Positions 1-7,922 of a DNA stretch of 64,000 nucleotides are shown in pieces (position 1 is the stretch's first letter; every line of letters starts with the position of its first letter). Under the pieces are notes generated by a model that was not told where the DNA came from, made no database searches, and saw only the letters and a list, made by a program, of their open reading frames with translations. Source of the DNA: Pedobacter sp. SYSU D00535 (GTDB lineage Bacteria; Bacteroidota; Bacteroidia; Sphingobacteriales; Sphingobacteriaceae); the NCBI RefSeq assembly GCF_017355855.1, contig NZ_JAFEWD010000008.1:124001-188000 (forward strand), given 5' to 3'. The translations under genes were made by a program, and so were the position numbers.

Positions 1-887
1 TTCCAATGATAGCGGTCTTTAGCGAAACCGGCTATTTTATGAAAGCGTTCTTTGCTGTATCGCGGTATTACAGCGGCCTGAGCAATGGTAAGCGTTTTCT
101 TCGCAGGTAATAATTCCATGTCCCTGGCCACAATGTGGTAGTACTTGTCCGCGCTGGTCATTCGGAAGTAGCCTACTTTCAAATTGGTTCTGCTTTTATC
201 GCTGGTGCTCTTTACGGGACTGCTGGTAAAATCCTTAATGAGGATATCGATGTTTCGCAGATGGTCGAACTTGTTCCTGTTTTTATTCACATAGCGGAAA
301 TCAAGGTTGTGTACTTCCATCGTTTTCACATGCATCCTGCTGAACAGGGATTTGAAGGATTTGTACAGCAAAGAGGGGTCGGAAGGACGGTTGTTATTAG
401 GGCGGAGCTTGTTGGTAATGTGTACTTTCGGACTAAGAACTGAGACTTTTCCCACTCCGAAGCGACGTCCCTCAGGCGTTTTTGTAAACCCAAAATCACT
501 CATCACCATTTTTTCCACCCTGATATCTGCTACGTTATTGGGTGCTTTGTTGTTAGCAATAAGCTTTTGAAGAACGCGGTTATCGGCAGTCAAGCGCAGA
601 TTGCTGATGGTGGCATAACCAGAATCAATGTCAATGTTGATGTCTGAGTAGGCAAAGTGATAAAGGCTGTCGCTTGCTTCCACGATCATGTCTTTTATTT
701 TGTCTTCCAGTTTTGCTTTCAAGATCGGTTTGACCTTAGACGGCCGCGGCTTGCCTGTTTTTTTTGATATAGGTTCTGAAAGATCCCGCTTCAAAAAATA
801 AAAGGCAGCAATGGCAATAAGCAGGATGGTAACAAGAGCGGCAATTATCCAGGCAGCAATGCGATAGCCTGTTCTTCTTTGTTTCAT
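1..887 (-). CDS. AsmA/DUF748-like membrane-anchored protein, C-terminus off the edge
   Basis: An open reading frame runs without a stop from the ATG at 887 to the left edge, giving at least 295 residues. It begins MKQRRTGYRIAAW, followed by a single hydrophobic helix (about residues 8-29) and a Lys/Arg-rich stretch. The rest is predicted periplasmic: alternating beta-strand-like segments with repeated 'I.I..L.I' patterns, resembling the N-terminal part of AsmA/DUF748-type proteins of the bacterial envelope. The family call is by general resemblance only; no catalytic motif is visible. The gene faces away from aroB, which lies on the same strand upstream, and about 260 bp separate them. The protein continues beyond the window, so its length and domain content are unknown. 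Confidence 0.7.
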   Translation of the reverse strand, partial: MKQRRTGYRIAAWIIAALVTILLIAIAAFYFLKRDLSEPISKKTGKPRPSKVKPILKAKLEDKIKDMIVEASDSLYHFAYSDINIDIDSGYATISNLRLTADNRVLQKLIANNKAPNNVADIRVEKMVMSDFGFTKTPEGRRFGVGKVSVLSPKVHITNKLRPNNNRPSDPSLLYKSFKSLFSRMHVKTMEVHNLDFRYVNKNRNKFDHLRNIDILIKDFTSSPVKSTSDKSRTNLKVGYFRMTSADKYYHIVARDMELLPAKKTLTIAQAAVIPRYSKERFHKIAGFAKDRYHW

Positions 888-1110
888 AGTATTCTGGGGT
901 AGATTAAGTCATAAGGCGTTTATTTTCAGAAGGTTTATAGTAATTGGAATTTCCGTAAAACTACCTGTATCAAGAGCGTTGTGCGACACCTTTGTTCTTG
1001 TGTGATTGCTAATGATGTTGCAGACAGCTGGTCCGGTTGATAAGGCAGTGGGGGGATAAGGATTGGTGGATAGCAGGGCTGGAGGTGATTATTGGTTTAC
1101 TGCCCGTGTC

Positions 1111-1144
1111 CAAATAAAAAAAGGGATGTTTTAATTCATCCCTT
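1111..1144 (-). terminator. Rho-independent terminator after aroB
   Basis: On the minus strand AAGGGATG (1137-1144) pairs with CATCCCTT (1121-1128) across an 8-nt loop and is followed by a run of T residues. It lies directly after the aroB stop codon. Confidence 0.75.
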
Positions 1145-1149
1145 GTATT

Positions 1150-2217
1150 TTACCCTTTTACGATGCTGTTGTAAAAGTCGAGACTTTCCAGAATCTTGTC
1201 TTCCTCCAGGTAGTTGTTATAGTCGCATTCGCCCAGTCTTTTTAAGAGTGCGAAGCCGATTTTTCCTGAGGTGTTCTTTTTGTCATTCTTCATGAAATCG
1301 ATCAGGTCCGGATAATTTTCCAGCGGAATTTCGTAATCAGGGAAGACTGCCCGGACTAGCAGTATCAGTTCGTCCAGTTCATCCTGACTGAGGGTGTTGT
1401 ATTTATGCGAAAGATAGGCTTCACAGATCATGCCGACCGCAATAGCCTCACCGTGCAGCAAGGAATTTTTATCGTTTTGAAGCGAGTAGCTTTCTACGGC
1501 GTGACCAATTGTATGCCCGAAGTTTAAAGTCTTACGCAGCCCTTTTTCAAAGGGGTCCGTCGTCACCACGTGGTTTTTGATCTCAACGGAACGATAGATG
1601 ATTTCAGGAGCAACGCTTAACGGCGAAACGCTTTTTAATTTTTCAAGATATTCCTTGTCGGCGATAAAGCCGTGTTTGATAATTTCAGCAAAGCCCGAGA
1701 TCAGCTGGCGATTATCCAGGGATTGCAGGAATTCAGTGGAGATGAAGACGGCTTTTGGTTGCGCGAAGGTTCCCACGATGTTTTTCACGCTACCCAGGTC
1801 AATACCAGTTTTTCCTCCCACCGAGGCATCCACCTGCGACAACAGTGTGGTAGGAATCTGCACGAAATCTATTCCCCTTTTGAAAGTGGAGGCCGCGAAT
1901 CCGCCCAGATCGGTAATAACACCACCACCCAGGTTGATCATCAAACTGTTGCGATCTGCCCCGAAATCCAACAGGTTGTGCCATACCCCGATGCAGTAAT
2001 CAATATTCTTGTTTTCTTCTCCCGGATCTATTTCAATGATATCGTACGTGTCCAGCTCGGGCAGGTACTTGCCGATCAGCGGCATGCAGTGCTGAGACGT
2101 GTTCGAATCTGTAAGGAAGAATATTTTGGTATAGTTGGATGAGTTGATGAGGCTTTTTAACTCGCGTAAATCGTTGTCAAAAAATACGGAGTAGCCGTTA
2201 CTTTGAATAGGAAGCAT
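1150..2217 (-). CDS. aroB: 3-dehydroquinate synthase
   Basis: This 355-residue protein catalyses conversion of DAHP to 3-dehydroquinate, the second step of the shikimate pathway, in the cytoplasm. The family signature is clear: the GGGVITDLGGFAAS nucleotide-binding stretch, the following RGIDFVQIPTTLLSQVDASV segment and GGKTGIDLGSVKN, then the metal-ligand His segments FAEIIKHGF and LNFGHTIGHAVE. The length is usual for AroB (about 340-365). The start lies one base after the stop of the upstream S4-domain gene, so the two genes form a tight operon read from the promoter before that gene. A terminator follows immediately. Confidence 0.97.
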   Translation of the reverse strand: MLPIQSNGYSVFFDNDLRELKSLINSSNYTKIFFLTDSNTSQHCMPLIGKYLPELDTYDIIEIDPGEENKNIDYCIGVWHNLLDFGADRNSLMINLGGGVITDLGGFAASTFKRGIDFVQIPTTLLSQVDASVGGKTGIDLGSVKNIVGTFAQPKAVFISTEFLQSLDNRQLISGFAEIIKHGFIADKEYLEKLKSVSPLSVAPEIIYRSVEIKNHVVTTDPFEKGLRKTLNFGHTIGHAVESYSLQNDKNSLLHGEAIAVGMICEAYLSHKYNTLSQDELDELILLVRAVFPDYEIPLENYPDLIDFMKNDKKNTSGKIGFALLKRLGECDYNNYLEEDKILESLDFYNSIVKG

Positions 2218-2218
2218 A

Positions 2219-2425
2219 TTATATTACCAGGATTTTTTGATCTTCAAACTCGATAATGTCTCCGCGTTTTACCTTCAAACGCTTGCGGGTATCCACATTG
2301 CCGTTGTACTTTACAAGGCCCTCGCTCACTACTATTTGCGCCTCGCCGCCAGTTTGTACTAGGTTGGTGGCTTTCAATAGTTGGATGAGTGGGATAAATT
2401 CGCCCTCGAGCTTAAATTCAATCAT
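2219..2425 (-). CDS. small S4 RNA-binding domain protein (YbcJ-like)
   Basis: This 68-residue protein is essentially a single S4 RNA-binding domain, with the typical pattern 'FIPLIQLLKATNLVQTGGEAQIVVSEGLVKYNG..DTRKR.K...GD.I.F'. The family (YbcJ/RNA-binding S4 type) is cytoplasmic and thought to bind structured RNA; the target cannot be told from sequence. It is the first gene of a two-gene unit with aroB. A -7 type promoter box (TAAGTTTG, 2430-2437) ends only 4 nt before the ATG, so the transcript is probably leaderless or nearly so. Confidence 0.9.
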   Translation of the reverse strand: MIEFKLEGEFIPLIQLLKATNLVQTGGEAQIVVSEGLVKYNGNVDTRKRLKVKRGDIIEFEDQKILVI

Positions 2426-2429
2426 TTTG

Positions 2430-2437
2430 CAAACTTA
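2430..2437 (-). promoter_or_regulatory. -7 promoter box for the S4 gene-aroB unit
   Basis: TAAGTTTG on the minus strand fits the Bacteroidota -7 consensus TAnnTTTG. It stands 4 nt before the ATG at 2425. I see no good -33 TTTG at the usual distance. Confidence 0.5.
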
Positions 2438-2529
2438 CAAATACTGATTTAAGATTTTGGAACGTATCATTGCATTATCTCTATTTTGTTTGGCACAACA
2501 TTAGCCGAAGAATTGATTTTGATTTAAGT

Positions 2530-3693
2530 ATGCTGAATTTTGATAATACAGAAATCGCTTTCAGGGGAAAAAGCGATAAAGAGTTGAACCGCGCTTACTG
2601 GCTTTTTAAAATGTTAAGTAATGGCGTGGTGAGCAAGTTGGGTACTTCGGTTGCCTCCTCTGCGCTAAACGTGGGCTTGCCGGTTGGAGGTTTAATAAAA
2701 AATACAGTGTTCAGCCAGTTTTGTGGTGGCGAAAGCATTGAAGAATGTGAACCAACTATCGAAGCATTAGACCGGGGCTTTGTGGGATCCATTCTCGACT
2801 ATTCCGTGGAGGCTGTGCTGAACGAGGAAGGATTTGCAAACACCGTCGAAGAGATTGTTCAAACCATTCGGAGGGCGAAAGAAGACCGGCGTATTCCTTT
2901 TGCGGTGTTTAAGCCCAGCGCGTTAGCCAGGGCAGCGCTGCTTGAGAAGTTGGGGGCAGGACACCCTTTAACAACGGCCGAGCATGCGGAATTTTTCAAG
3001 GTGAAGGGGAGGATCAATCATATTTGTAAAACTGCTTACGATCATGATGTTCCGGTAATGATGGATGCGGAGGAGAGTTGGATCCAGGATCCGATAGATA
3101 CACTTGCTATCGAGATGATGCGTTTGTACAATCGGGAAAAAGCAATTGTGTACAACACCTATCAATTATATCGTACTGATAAGCTGGCATCGCTTAAAGC
3201 GGATGTTTATTTGGCAGAAACCGACGGGTTTATTTTGGGAGCAAAGCTGGTGCGGGGAGCCTACATGGAAAAAGAGCGGGCTAGGGCCGAAGCGCTGGGA
3301 TATGCTTCACCCATTCATGCTACTAAAGATGCTACAGATCGTGATTATAACGAGGGCCTGGTGTTCTGCGCAGCGCATTTGGAACACGTGGCACTGGTGG
3401 CAGGTACGCACAATGAGGCGAGCTGTCTGGTACTAGCCGAGCTGATCAAAAAGAAACAGCTTGTGGAAGACCATCCGCATATTTATTTTGCCCAATTATT
3501 GGGGATGAGCGATAATCTTAGTTTCAATCTGGCTCACGAGGGATACAACGCAGCTAAGTACGTTCCATACGGGCCGATAAAAGCGGTAATGCCGTACCTG
3601 ATGCGAAGGGCAGAAGAAAATAAAGCAATAACGGGTAAAATGGGAAGAGAGCTGGCCCTGATTGCTGCCGAGCGGAAGAGAAGATCATCTTAA
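2530..3693 (+). CDS. proline dehydrogenase
   Basis: This FAD-dependent enzyme oxidises L-proline to 1-pyrroline-5-carboxylate, passing electrons to quinones at the membrane. The PRODH barrel is recognisable from PVMMDAEESWIQDPID, a KLVRGAYMEKER segment (flavin/substrate binding Arg-Gly-Ala-Tyr), AGTHNEASC, FAQLLGMSDNLSF and the C-terminal YVPYGPIKAVMPYLMRRAEEN with paired arginines. I take the ATG at 2530 (MLNFDNTEIAFRGKS) rather than an ATG 60 nt upstream, because the extra 20 residues (MHYLYFVWHNIS...) do not look like the family and fall in the promoter region. The protein has 387 residues, typical for Bacteroidota PRODH. It is transcribed divergently from the S4-aroB unit. No P5C dehydrogenase lies next to it. 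Confidence 0.93.
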   Translation: MLNFDNTEIAFRGKSDKELNRAYWLFKMLSNGVVSKLGTSVASSALNVGLPVGGLIKNTVFSQFCGGESIEECEPTIEALDRGFVGSILDYSVEAVLNEEGFANTVEEIVQTIRRAKEDRRIPFAVFKPSALARAALLEKLGAGHPLTTAEHAEFFKVKGRINHICKTAYDHDVPVMMDAEESWIQDPIDTLAIEMMRLYNREKAIVYNTYQLYRTDKLASLKADVYLAETDGFILGAKLVRGAYMEKERARAEALGYASPIHATKDATDRDYNEGLVFCAAHLEHVALVAGTHNEASCLVLAELIKKKQLVEDHPHIYFAQLLGMSDNLSFNLAHEGYNAAKYVPYGPIKAVMPYLMRRAEENKAITGKMGRELALIAAERKRRSS

Positions 3694-3699
3694 AAATAA

Positions 3700-3734
3700 G
3701 GGTACGAATCAGGCTTAGTTCCTGATTCGTACCC
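3700..3734. terminator. terminator between convergent genes
   Basis: GGGTACGAATCAGG (3700-3713) and CCTGATTCGTACCC (3721-3734) form a perfect 14-bp stem with a 7-nt loop. On the minus strand it is followed by TTATTTTT, so it best ends the gene at 3753-4058; it may also stop the proline dehydrogenase transcript. Confidence 0.75.
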
Positions 3735-3752
3735 CTGACTAAGTGCTGCAAG

Positions 3753-4058
3753 CTAGCCCGGCGTATTAAGTTTTTTTAGTAATTCCTCAGAAACGTCGTC
3801 AGAATAGGCGTTGTATCCGTTTACAAACGATCCCTTCAAGTTGTATTTATCTGATTTTATAGCGTAAACGATCATATTGTCCGCCGGATCTGACATTCCT
3901 TCAAACCTGTGGATTTCGCAAATGCTGAAATCGTCAGGAGAAAGTGCAATGTTCTGATCACTATTATGTAGAACGCCATTGGCGAGGTTGAAGTCTAATG
4001 TGAAGCCCCGTTCTTTTAATCCAGCTAAGGCTTCTACTACTGTTTGATAGTTTTCCAT
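3753..4058 (-). CDS. conserved small protein of unknown function
   Basis: A 101-residue soluble protein beginning MENYQTVVEALAGLKERGF. It has no signal peptide or membrane segment and is mildly acidic. Proteins of this kind (a 'VVEAL.GLK.RG' start, 'FE...DPAD' and 'YNLKG' in the middle) occur widely in Bacteroidota and are often labelled phosphoribosylpyrophosphate synthetase. Nothing in the sequence supports that: there is no PRPP loop, and the protein is a third of the needed length. It stands alone, ends at a strong hairpin, and its function is unknown. Confidence 0.8.
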   Translation of the reverse strand: MENYQTVVEALAGLKERGFTLDFNLANGVLHNSDQNIALSPDDFSICEIHRFEGMSDPADNMIVYAIKSDKYNLKGSFVNGYNAYSDDVSEELLKKLNTPG

Positions 4059-4171
4059 ATCAATTTAACAAGCTCCCACTTTCTTTTGTTTAATTGCTAA
4101 AGCCAGATTTTTCTGAAAGTGTTCGCTTCGCCAGGCCCTATTTTCGTTTTCTTTAAAGAGCGGCAGCAGGT

Positions 4172-4810
4172 CTACGACAATAAGCCGGAGCGGGCCATGA
4201 AGCTTTCCAGGGAATCGTCCGCGGTAAGCAGATGGGTGTGAACAAAACCTGCTTCAATGGCACCTTTGATATGCTGCGGACTGTCGTCAATATAAAGCGT
4301 TTCACTTGGGTCAAGATTGCTGTCCTGCAGCACAAACTGAAATATTTCCGGATGCGGTTTTCTCATTCGGACAAGATGAGAGTAGTACACTTTTTCAAAA
4401 AAAATATCATTGGTGTCCGTATTGAACTCTCTCTTAAGATACTCGGTGATGTAATCGAGGTGAATTTCGTTGATATTACTTAAAAGAAAGGTACGATATC
4501 TCTTTTGCGCAGCAAGAACGATCTGGTGGTTTACAGGCGGAATCCCGACCAGAAGGCTCATCCAGGCTCTGTTTATTTCTTCATCGCTCAACTCGGGTCT
4601 GTTTGTGATCTTTCTGATGCCATCCCTAAACTCAGCCGATGAGATATTTCCTTTTTCGTACTCGTCAAACAAAGGGTTTTGTCCCACATGTGCGAAAACG
4701 TTCTCCACATTCTGGATGCCCAACTCAGTAAAAGTATGTTGTGTTTTTTTGAAATCTATGGTGAAGATGACGTTGCCGTAGTCAAAAATTATATTCTTAA
4801 TGTTGTTCAT
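4172..4810 (-). CDS. HAD-IA family phosphatase
   Basis: A 212-residue cytoplasmic haloacid-dehalogenase-type hydrolase, probably a sugar-phosphate or nucleotide phosphatase. Motif I is IIFDYGNVIF with the nucleophilic Asp near residue 9, followed by an alpha-helical cap. Motif II is TFLLSNINEIH, motif III the MRKPHPEIFQF lysine, and motif IV is LYIDDSPQHIKGA. This arrangement matches the YihX/epoxide-hydrolase-N-type HAD-IA group; the substrate cannot be deduced. A -7 box TACCTTTG ends 4 nt before the ATG, which suggests a near-leaderless mRNA. Confidence 0.9.
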   Translation of the reverse strand: MNNIKNIIFDYGNVIFTIDFKKTQHTFTELGIQNVENVFAHVGQNPLFDEYEKGNISSAEFRDGIRKITNRPELSDEEINRAWMSLLVGIPPVNHQIVLAAQKRYRTFLLSNINEIHLDYITEYLKREFNTDTNDIFFEKVYYSHLVRMRKPHPEIFQFVLQDSNLDPSETLYIDDSPQHIKGAIEAGFVHTHLLTADDSLESFMARSGLLS

Positions 4811-4814
4811 CCTG

Positions 4815-4822
4815 CAAAGGTA
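4815..4822 (-). promoter_or_regulatory. -7 promoter box for the HAD phosphatase
   Basis: TACCTTTG on the minus strand is a perfect TAnnTTTG match, ending 4 nt upstream of the ATG at 4810. Confidence 0.5.
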
Positions 4823-4852
4823 TCAGCCTAAGCAAAACAGCAAACAGAAATT

Positions 4853-5647
4853 TTATTTGTCAGGTCGGTAAATGAGGGATAAGCCTGCCGTGCGGCTTTG
4901 GTAAACGGGACTAAGTTGAAGTTTTTGCGTATTTATTTTTAAAGACTGGTGGACGAATCGCTTCATTCTGGGATAGAGAAAGTAGGCTAGATCGGTAGAT
5001 AGGATTCCTACACCCGCCCCGGCAATCACATCTGTAAACCAGTGTTTGTTATGGTAGATCCGCAGCGCCCCGGTAGTGGCTGCTATGGCATAAGCAGAGA
5101 TCCCAAAGAGCGGTGATGCATCTCGGTATTCCAGTCGCATAAACTCTGCAGCTGCGAAAGCTGTTGTCGTATGGCCGCTCGGAAAGGAGCGCCTGTCGGA
5201 GCCGTCCGGCCGCATGCGACCGCTGATTCCTTTCAGATTATCTGTTGTCGTCTTGCCGATGTAGTGGGATAGTCCGTAAAGAAAAGCCCGGTCCATGAAG
5301 CCGTTGCGGCTTTTAAATCCAAGCAGGTTAAGTGCGAACACCGCTTCAGCAGGTGTGTATTGGAGCGCATCGTCAATCTTCATGTTAACCCGGCGATTTT
5401 TGTCTTCGAGCACTTCGGCCCGGATCTGCTTGTTCAGGTGATGGAGCTTATGACTGTTATTCGCCAGCAAGCCTAACCCAAACATCACGACAGGAGCTGC
5501 ATATTCGGGATTGATTGGCCGGCGAGACTTAGTCGGAGCAGCCGCCGCAAAACTTGAGTCAGAAAGTTCGCTAAAGGAAGTTGGTAACGTCTGCGCTCCC
5601 GCTGCTGATACGAACACAAACAATAGTAGTATTGCAAAAAACTTCAT
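4853..5647 (-). CDS. PAP2 family phosphatase
   Basis: A secreted or membrane-associated acid-phosphatase/lipid-phosphatase family protein. The start at 5647 gives a clean signal peptide (MKFFAILLLFVFVSAAGAQ) and 264 residues; a longer frame from 5707 would bury it. The three PAP2 motifs are present: K-x6-RP (KGISGRMRP), PSGH (FPSGHTTTAFA) and R-x5-H-x3-D (RIYHNKHWFTD). Likely substrates are undecaprenyl pyrophosphate or other lipid or small phosphomonoesters in the periplasm. The sequence cannot say which. It is divergent from the response regulator gene at 5928. Confidence 0.9.
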   Translation of the reverse strand: MKFFAILLLFVFVSAAGAQTLPTSFSELSDSSFAAAAPTKSRRPINPEYAAPVVMFGLGLLANNSHKLHHLNKQIRAEVLEDKNRRVNMKIDDALQYTPAEAVFALNLLGFKSRNGFMDRAFLYGLSHYIGKTTTDNLKGISGRMRPDGSDRRSFPSGHTTTAFAAAEFMRLEYRDASPLFGISAYAIAATTGALRIYHNKHWFTDVIAGAGVGILSTDLAYFLYPRMKRFVHQSLKINTQKLQLSPVYQSRTAGLSLIYRPDK

Positions 5648-5927
5648 CACACTTGAAATATCAGAGGCGGAAAGTCTTTCGATTCTCCACCTCCAAATGG
5701 TTGACAATAAACGCCTGAATTCCCCAATTCTAAAGCTTTAAAGTTACTGAATTGTAAGGGTTTATACTGTTTAAGAAAAATAAGGTTAGGAGTATTTTTA
5801 AATTTTATAAAGAAGCATGTTGGAAGAAGGGATTAAGTAAAAGATGTCGCTTGCTGTTATTGCCCCGCGGGTAGTGAAAGCTTCTCCTGATCCAAACAAA
5901 TTTTGGATAAACGAGCTTAAAGGAGTG

Positions 5928-6575
5928 ATGGAGAAGATTAGATTAATACTTGCCGAAGATCATGTCATTGTTAGAAACGGACTTAAATCGCTGTTGCAAA
6001 CTCAGACTGACATCGATGTGGTAAGAGAGGCGAGTAATGGATTGGACGTGCTATCGGCACTGGATGGAGGTCTCATAGCTGATTTAATCCTGACAGATTT
6101 AGATATGCCCGAAATGGACGGGTTGGAATTGGCTCGACAGGTCCGGGAGAGGTACCCCCAGCTTAAGGTGATTGTTCTCTCGATGATGGATAACGAAAAG
6201 TATATTTTTGATGCCTTTGCTGCAGGCGTGAACGGTTATTTGTTGAAAAATGTGAGTATTGAAGAGCTAGTTTTTTCGATCCGACAGGCCGCCACCGGTA
6301 AAGAGGTGCTGGCCATGGAGCTTGGGATGTCAATGCTGAGAAGGGCAAGTAAGCATCATAATAATACTTTTTTTAATGCTGGCGTGAGCCTAACTGTAAA
6401 AGAAATGGAGGTGTTGACCTTAATCGCAGACGGGTATACCAATCAGGAAATCGCCGAGGTTACTTTCACCAGTCGCCGGACGGTAGAGGGACATAGGCAA
6501 AGCCTGATCGACAAGACGGGTGTTAAAAATACGGCGCAACTAATCCGTTACGCTTGTAAAGAAGGTCTGGTGTAG
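5928..6575 (+). CDS. NarL/FixJ-type response regulator
   Basis: A 215-residue DNA-binding response regulator. Residues 1-120 form the receiver domain, with the acidic pair in ILAEDH, phospho-acceptor Asp57 in LTDLDMPEMDG, and the conserved Lys in GYLLKNVS. Residues 150-215 form a LuxR-type helix-turn-helix (LTVKEMEVLTLIADGYTNQEIAE...SRRTVEGHRQSLIDKTGV). I use the ATG at 5928, which directly follows AGGAG at a normal ribosome-binding distance and starts exactly at the receiver fold; an in-frame ATG at 5844 would add 28 unrelated residues. No histidine kinase gene is adjacent, so its partner is unknown. Confidence 0.92.
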   Translation: MEKIRLILAEDHVIVRNGLKSLLQTQTDIDVVREASNGLDVLSALDGGLIADLILTDLDMPEMDGLELARQVRERYPQLKVIVLSMMDNEKYIFDAFAAGVNGYLLKNVSIEELVFSIRQAATGKEVLAMELGMSMLRRASKHHNNTFFNAGVSLTVKEMEVLTLIADGYTNQEIAEVTFTSRRTVEGHRQSLIDKTGVKNTAQLIRYACKEGLV

Positions 6576-6596
6576 ATCCTGGAACGCATAGCAGTT

Positions 6597-7451
6597 TTAT
6601 AATGCCATAGTTCGCGTTGGTACTTGCAAAAACTCTATCAGATCTTCATTCAATTTTTGTTTGTGCGTGAAGAATAAGCCGTGAGGTGCATCTTCGTACA
6701 CAATAAATTCTGCTCCAGGGATCAGCTCCGCGGCCTTTTCGCTCGTTGCTTTAATCGGCACGGTTTCGTCACTTGCTCCATGAATAATAAGAACGGGAAC
6801 ATTAATACTGTTCATCTCATCGCGAAAGTCTGTTTCAGCAAAAGCGTGGGCACAATCCAGAGTAGCTTTGGGAGAGGCTTGCATAGCCACCGTCAAATTC
6901 CAGTCTAGCATGGCCTGGCTTGCCGGGTGGTTGAGCCAGCTTACACCATAAAATTGCTTGCCGAAATCTGCCAGAAAGCCGGCCCTGTCTGTTTGCAGCT
7001 CAGAAAGAATTTGCTGCAGCTTTTCCGGTGGCACTCCGTCCGGATTATCGTCGGTCTTCATAGTGAGGGGAGTAATTGAACTTATCAGGACCACTTTCGC
7101 CACCCGAGCCCCGTGATGCCGGCTCATATATCGCACTACTTCACCACCTCCCATTGAAAAGCCGACAAGGGTAACGTTGTGGAGGTCGAGCTGGTCAAGC
7201 ACTGCTTTTAGATCGTCGGCCAGTACGTCATAGTTGTAGGGCGCCCACGGCTTATCCGACTTTCCGAATCCTCGCCGGTCATAAGCAACACACCGGAAGC
7301 CCATCTCTGGTAAAACGCTCATTTGGTACTCCCACATCTGGTGATCCAGCGGCCAGCCATGAATGAATACAACCGGTTTTCCTGTTCCCCAGTCTTCGTA
7401 GAATAGGTTTACCGGACTTCCATCGGGATTTTGGGATTTTATGAATTTCAT
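6597..7451 (-). CDS. alpha/beta hydrolase, non-haem chloroperoxidase/arylesterase type
   Basis: A 284-residue alpha/beta-hydrolase without a signal peptide. It shows the oxyanion HGWPLD segment, the nucleophile elbow GFSMGGGEVVRYMSRH (catalytic Ser), an Asp in IIHGASDETVP and the final His in DAPHGLFFTH. The pattern RG.G.SDKPW..Y is typical of the esterase group often named chloroperoxidase. True halide oxidation is not implied; an ester or lactone substrate is more likely. It is convergent with the response regulator gene upstream in coordinates. Confidence 0.9.
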   Translation of the reverse strand: MKFIKSQNPDGSPVNLFYEDWGTGKPVVFIHGWPLDHQMWEYQMSVLPEMGFRCVAYDRRGFGKSDKPWAPYNYDVLADDLKAVLDQLDLHNVTLVGFSMGGGEVVRYMSRHHGARVAKVVLISSITPLTMKTDDNPDGVPPEKLQQILSELQTDRAGFLADFGKQFYGVSWLNHPASQAMLDWNLTVAMQASPKATLDCAHAFAETDFRDEMNSINVPVLIIHGASDETVPIKATSEKAAELIPGAEFIVYEDAPHGLFFTHKQKLNEDLIEFLQVPTRTMAL

Positions 7452-7922
7452 CGCTGAACTAGTTTATTGTCAAAAACCTGTATTCCTCAAATTGGTTTTG
7501 AAAATGAACATCTCTGCTCCAGATCCTCGCCTTCCTACCTTTTTTACCCCGATGGGAGTCAGCAGCTGAAGAAGAACGGCTCTTGGCCGCACATGCTCCG
7601 CTGAACTATCCTTTTTAGCGGAGCTGGTGCGGAGAAGGTGCGGAGAAAGTGCGGCCAAACCCCCCGCTGGACCACAACTTGTCTCGTCCCCACCATCACC
7701 AATACTTACAATTACTGACAGCGATTATCCGGAGTTGGATGGCTAAGATGAAAAGAAGCGGCTCGCGATGATGTTCTTCCTTTCTTTATAAGGTGTTAGT
7801 TAATACGAGGTAATACAGATTTTACATATCGGAATTCTCAATTCAGTTATCTTTCGCTACTCAATTGGATGGACGCTAAGATTCATACCGGTTGAGAACC
7901 AATTATTAAACATTCAAGTTAT
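7452..7922. other. intergenic region with compound inverted repeat
   Basis: This 471-bp gap separates divergently transcribed genes. It contains a nested inverted repeat (7583-7658) described separately. Around 7800-7900 the sequence is AT-rich, as expected for the promoter of the GH2 gene (TTATCTTTCG near 7846 is a poor -7 match). I see no convincing gene; a 62-codon minus-strand frame covers the repeat but is not supported. Confidence 0.5.
7583..7658. repeat. nested inverted repeat with internal short direct repeats
   Basis: The outer arms TTGGCCGCAC (7583-7592) and GTGCGGCCAA (7649-7658) are perfectly complementary. Inside them GCTCCGCT (7595-7602) pairs with AGCGGAGC (7617-7624), and the remaining part holds tandem GGTGCGGAGAA units. 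No T-run follows on either strand, so it is not an ordinary terminator. Confidence 0.6.

Noticed and set aside
135-570. Two plus-strand frames near the left edge
   Set aside because: They are antisense to the partial AsmA-like gene, which stays open over 887 nt with a proper membrane anchor at its start.
7470-7658. Minus-strand 62-codon frame across the nested inverted repeat
   Set aside because: Its composition follows the repeat arms, no promoter is seen, and it lies in a non-coding gap; kept only as a repeat feature.
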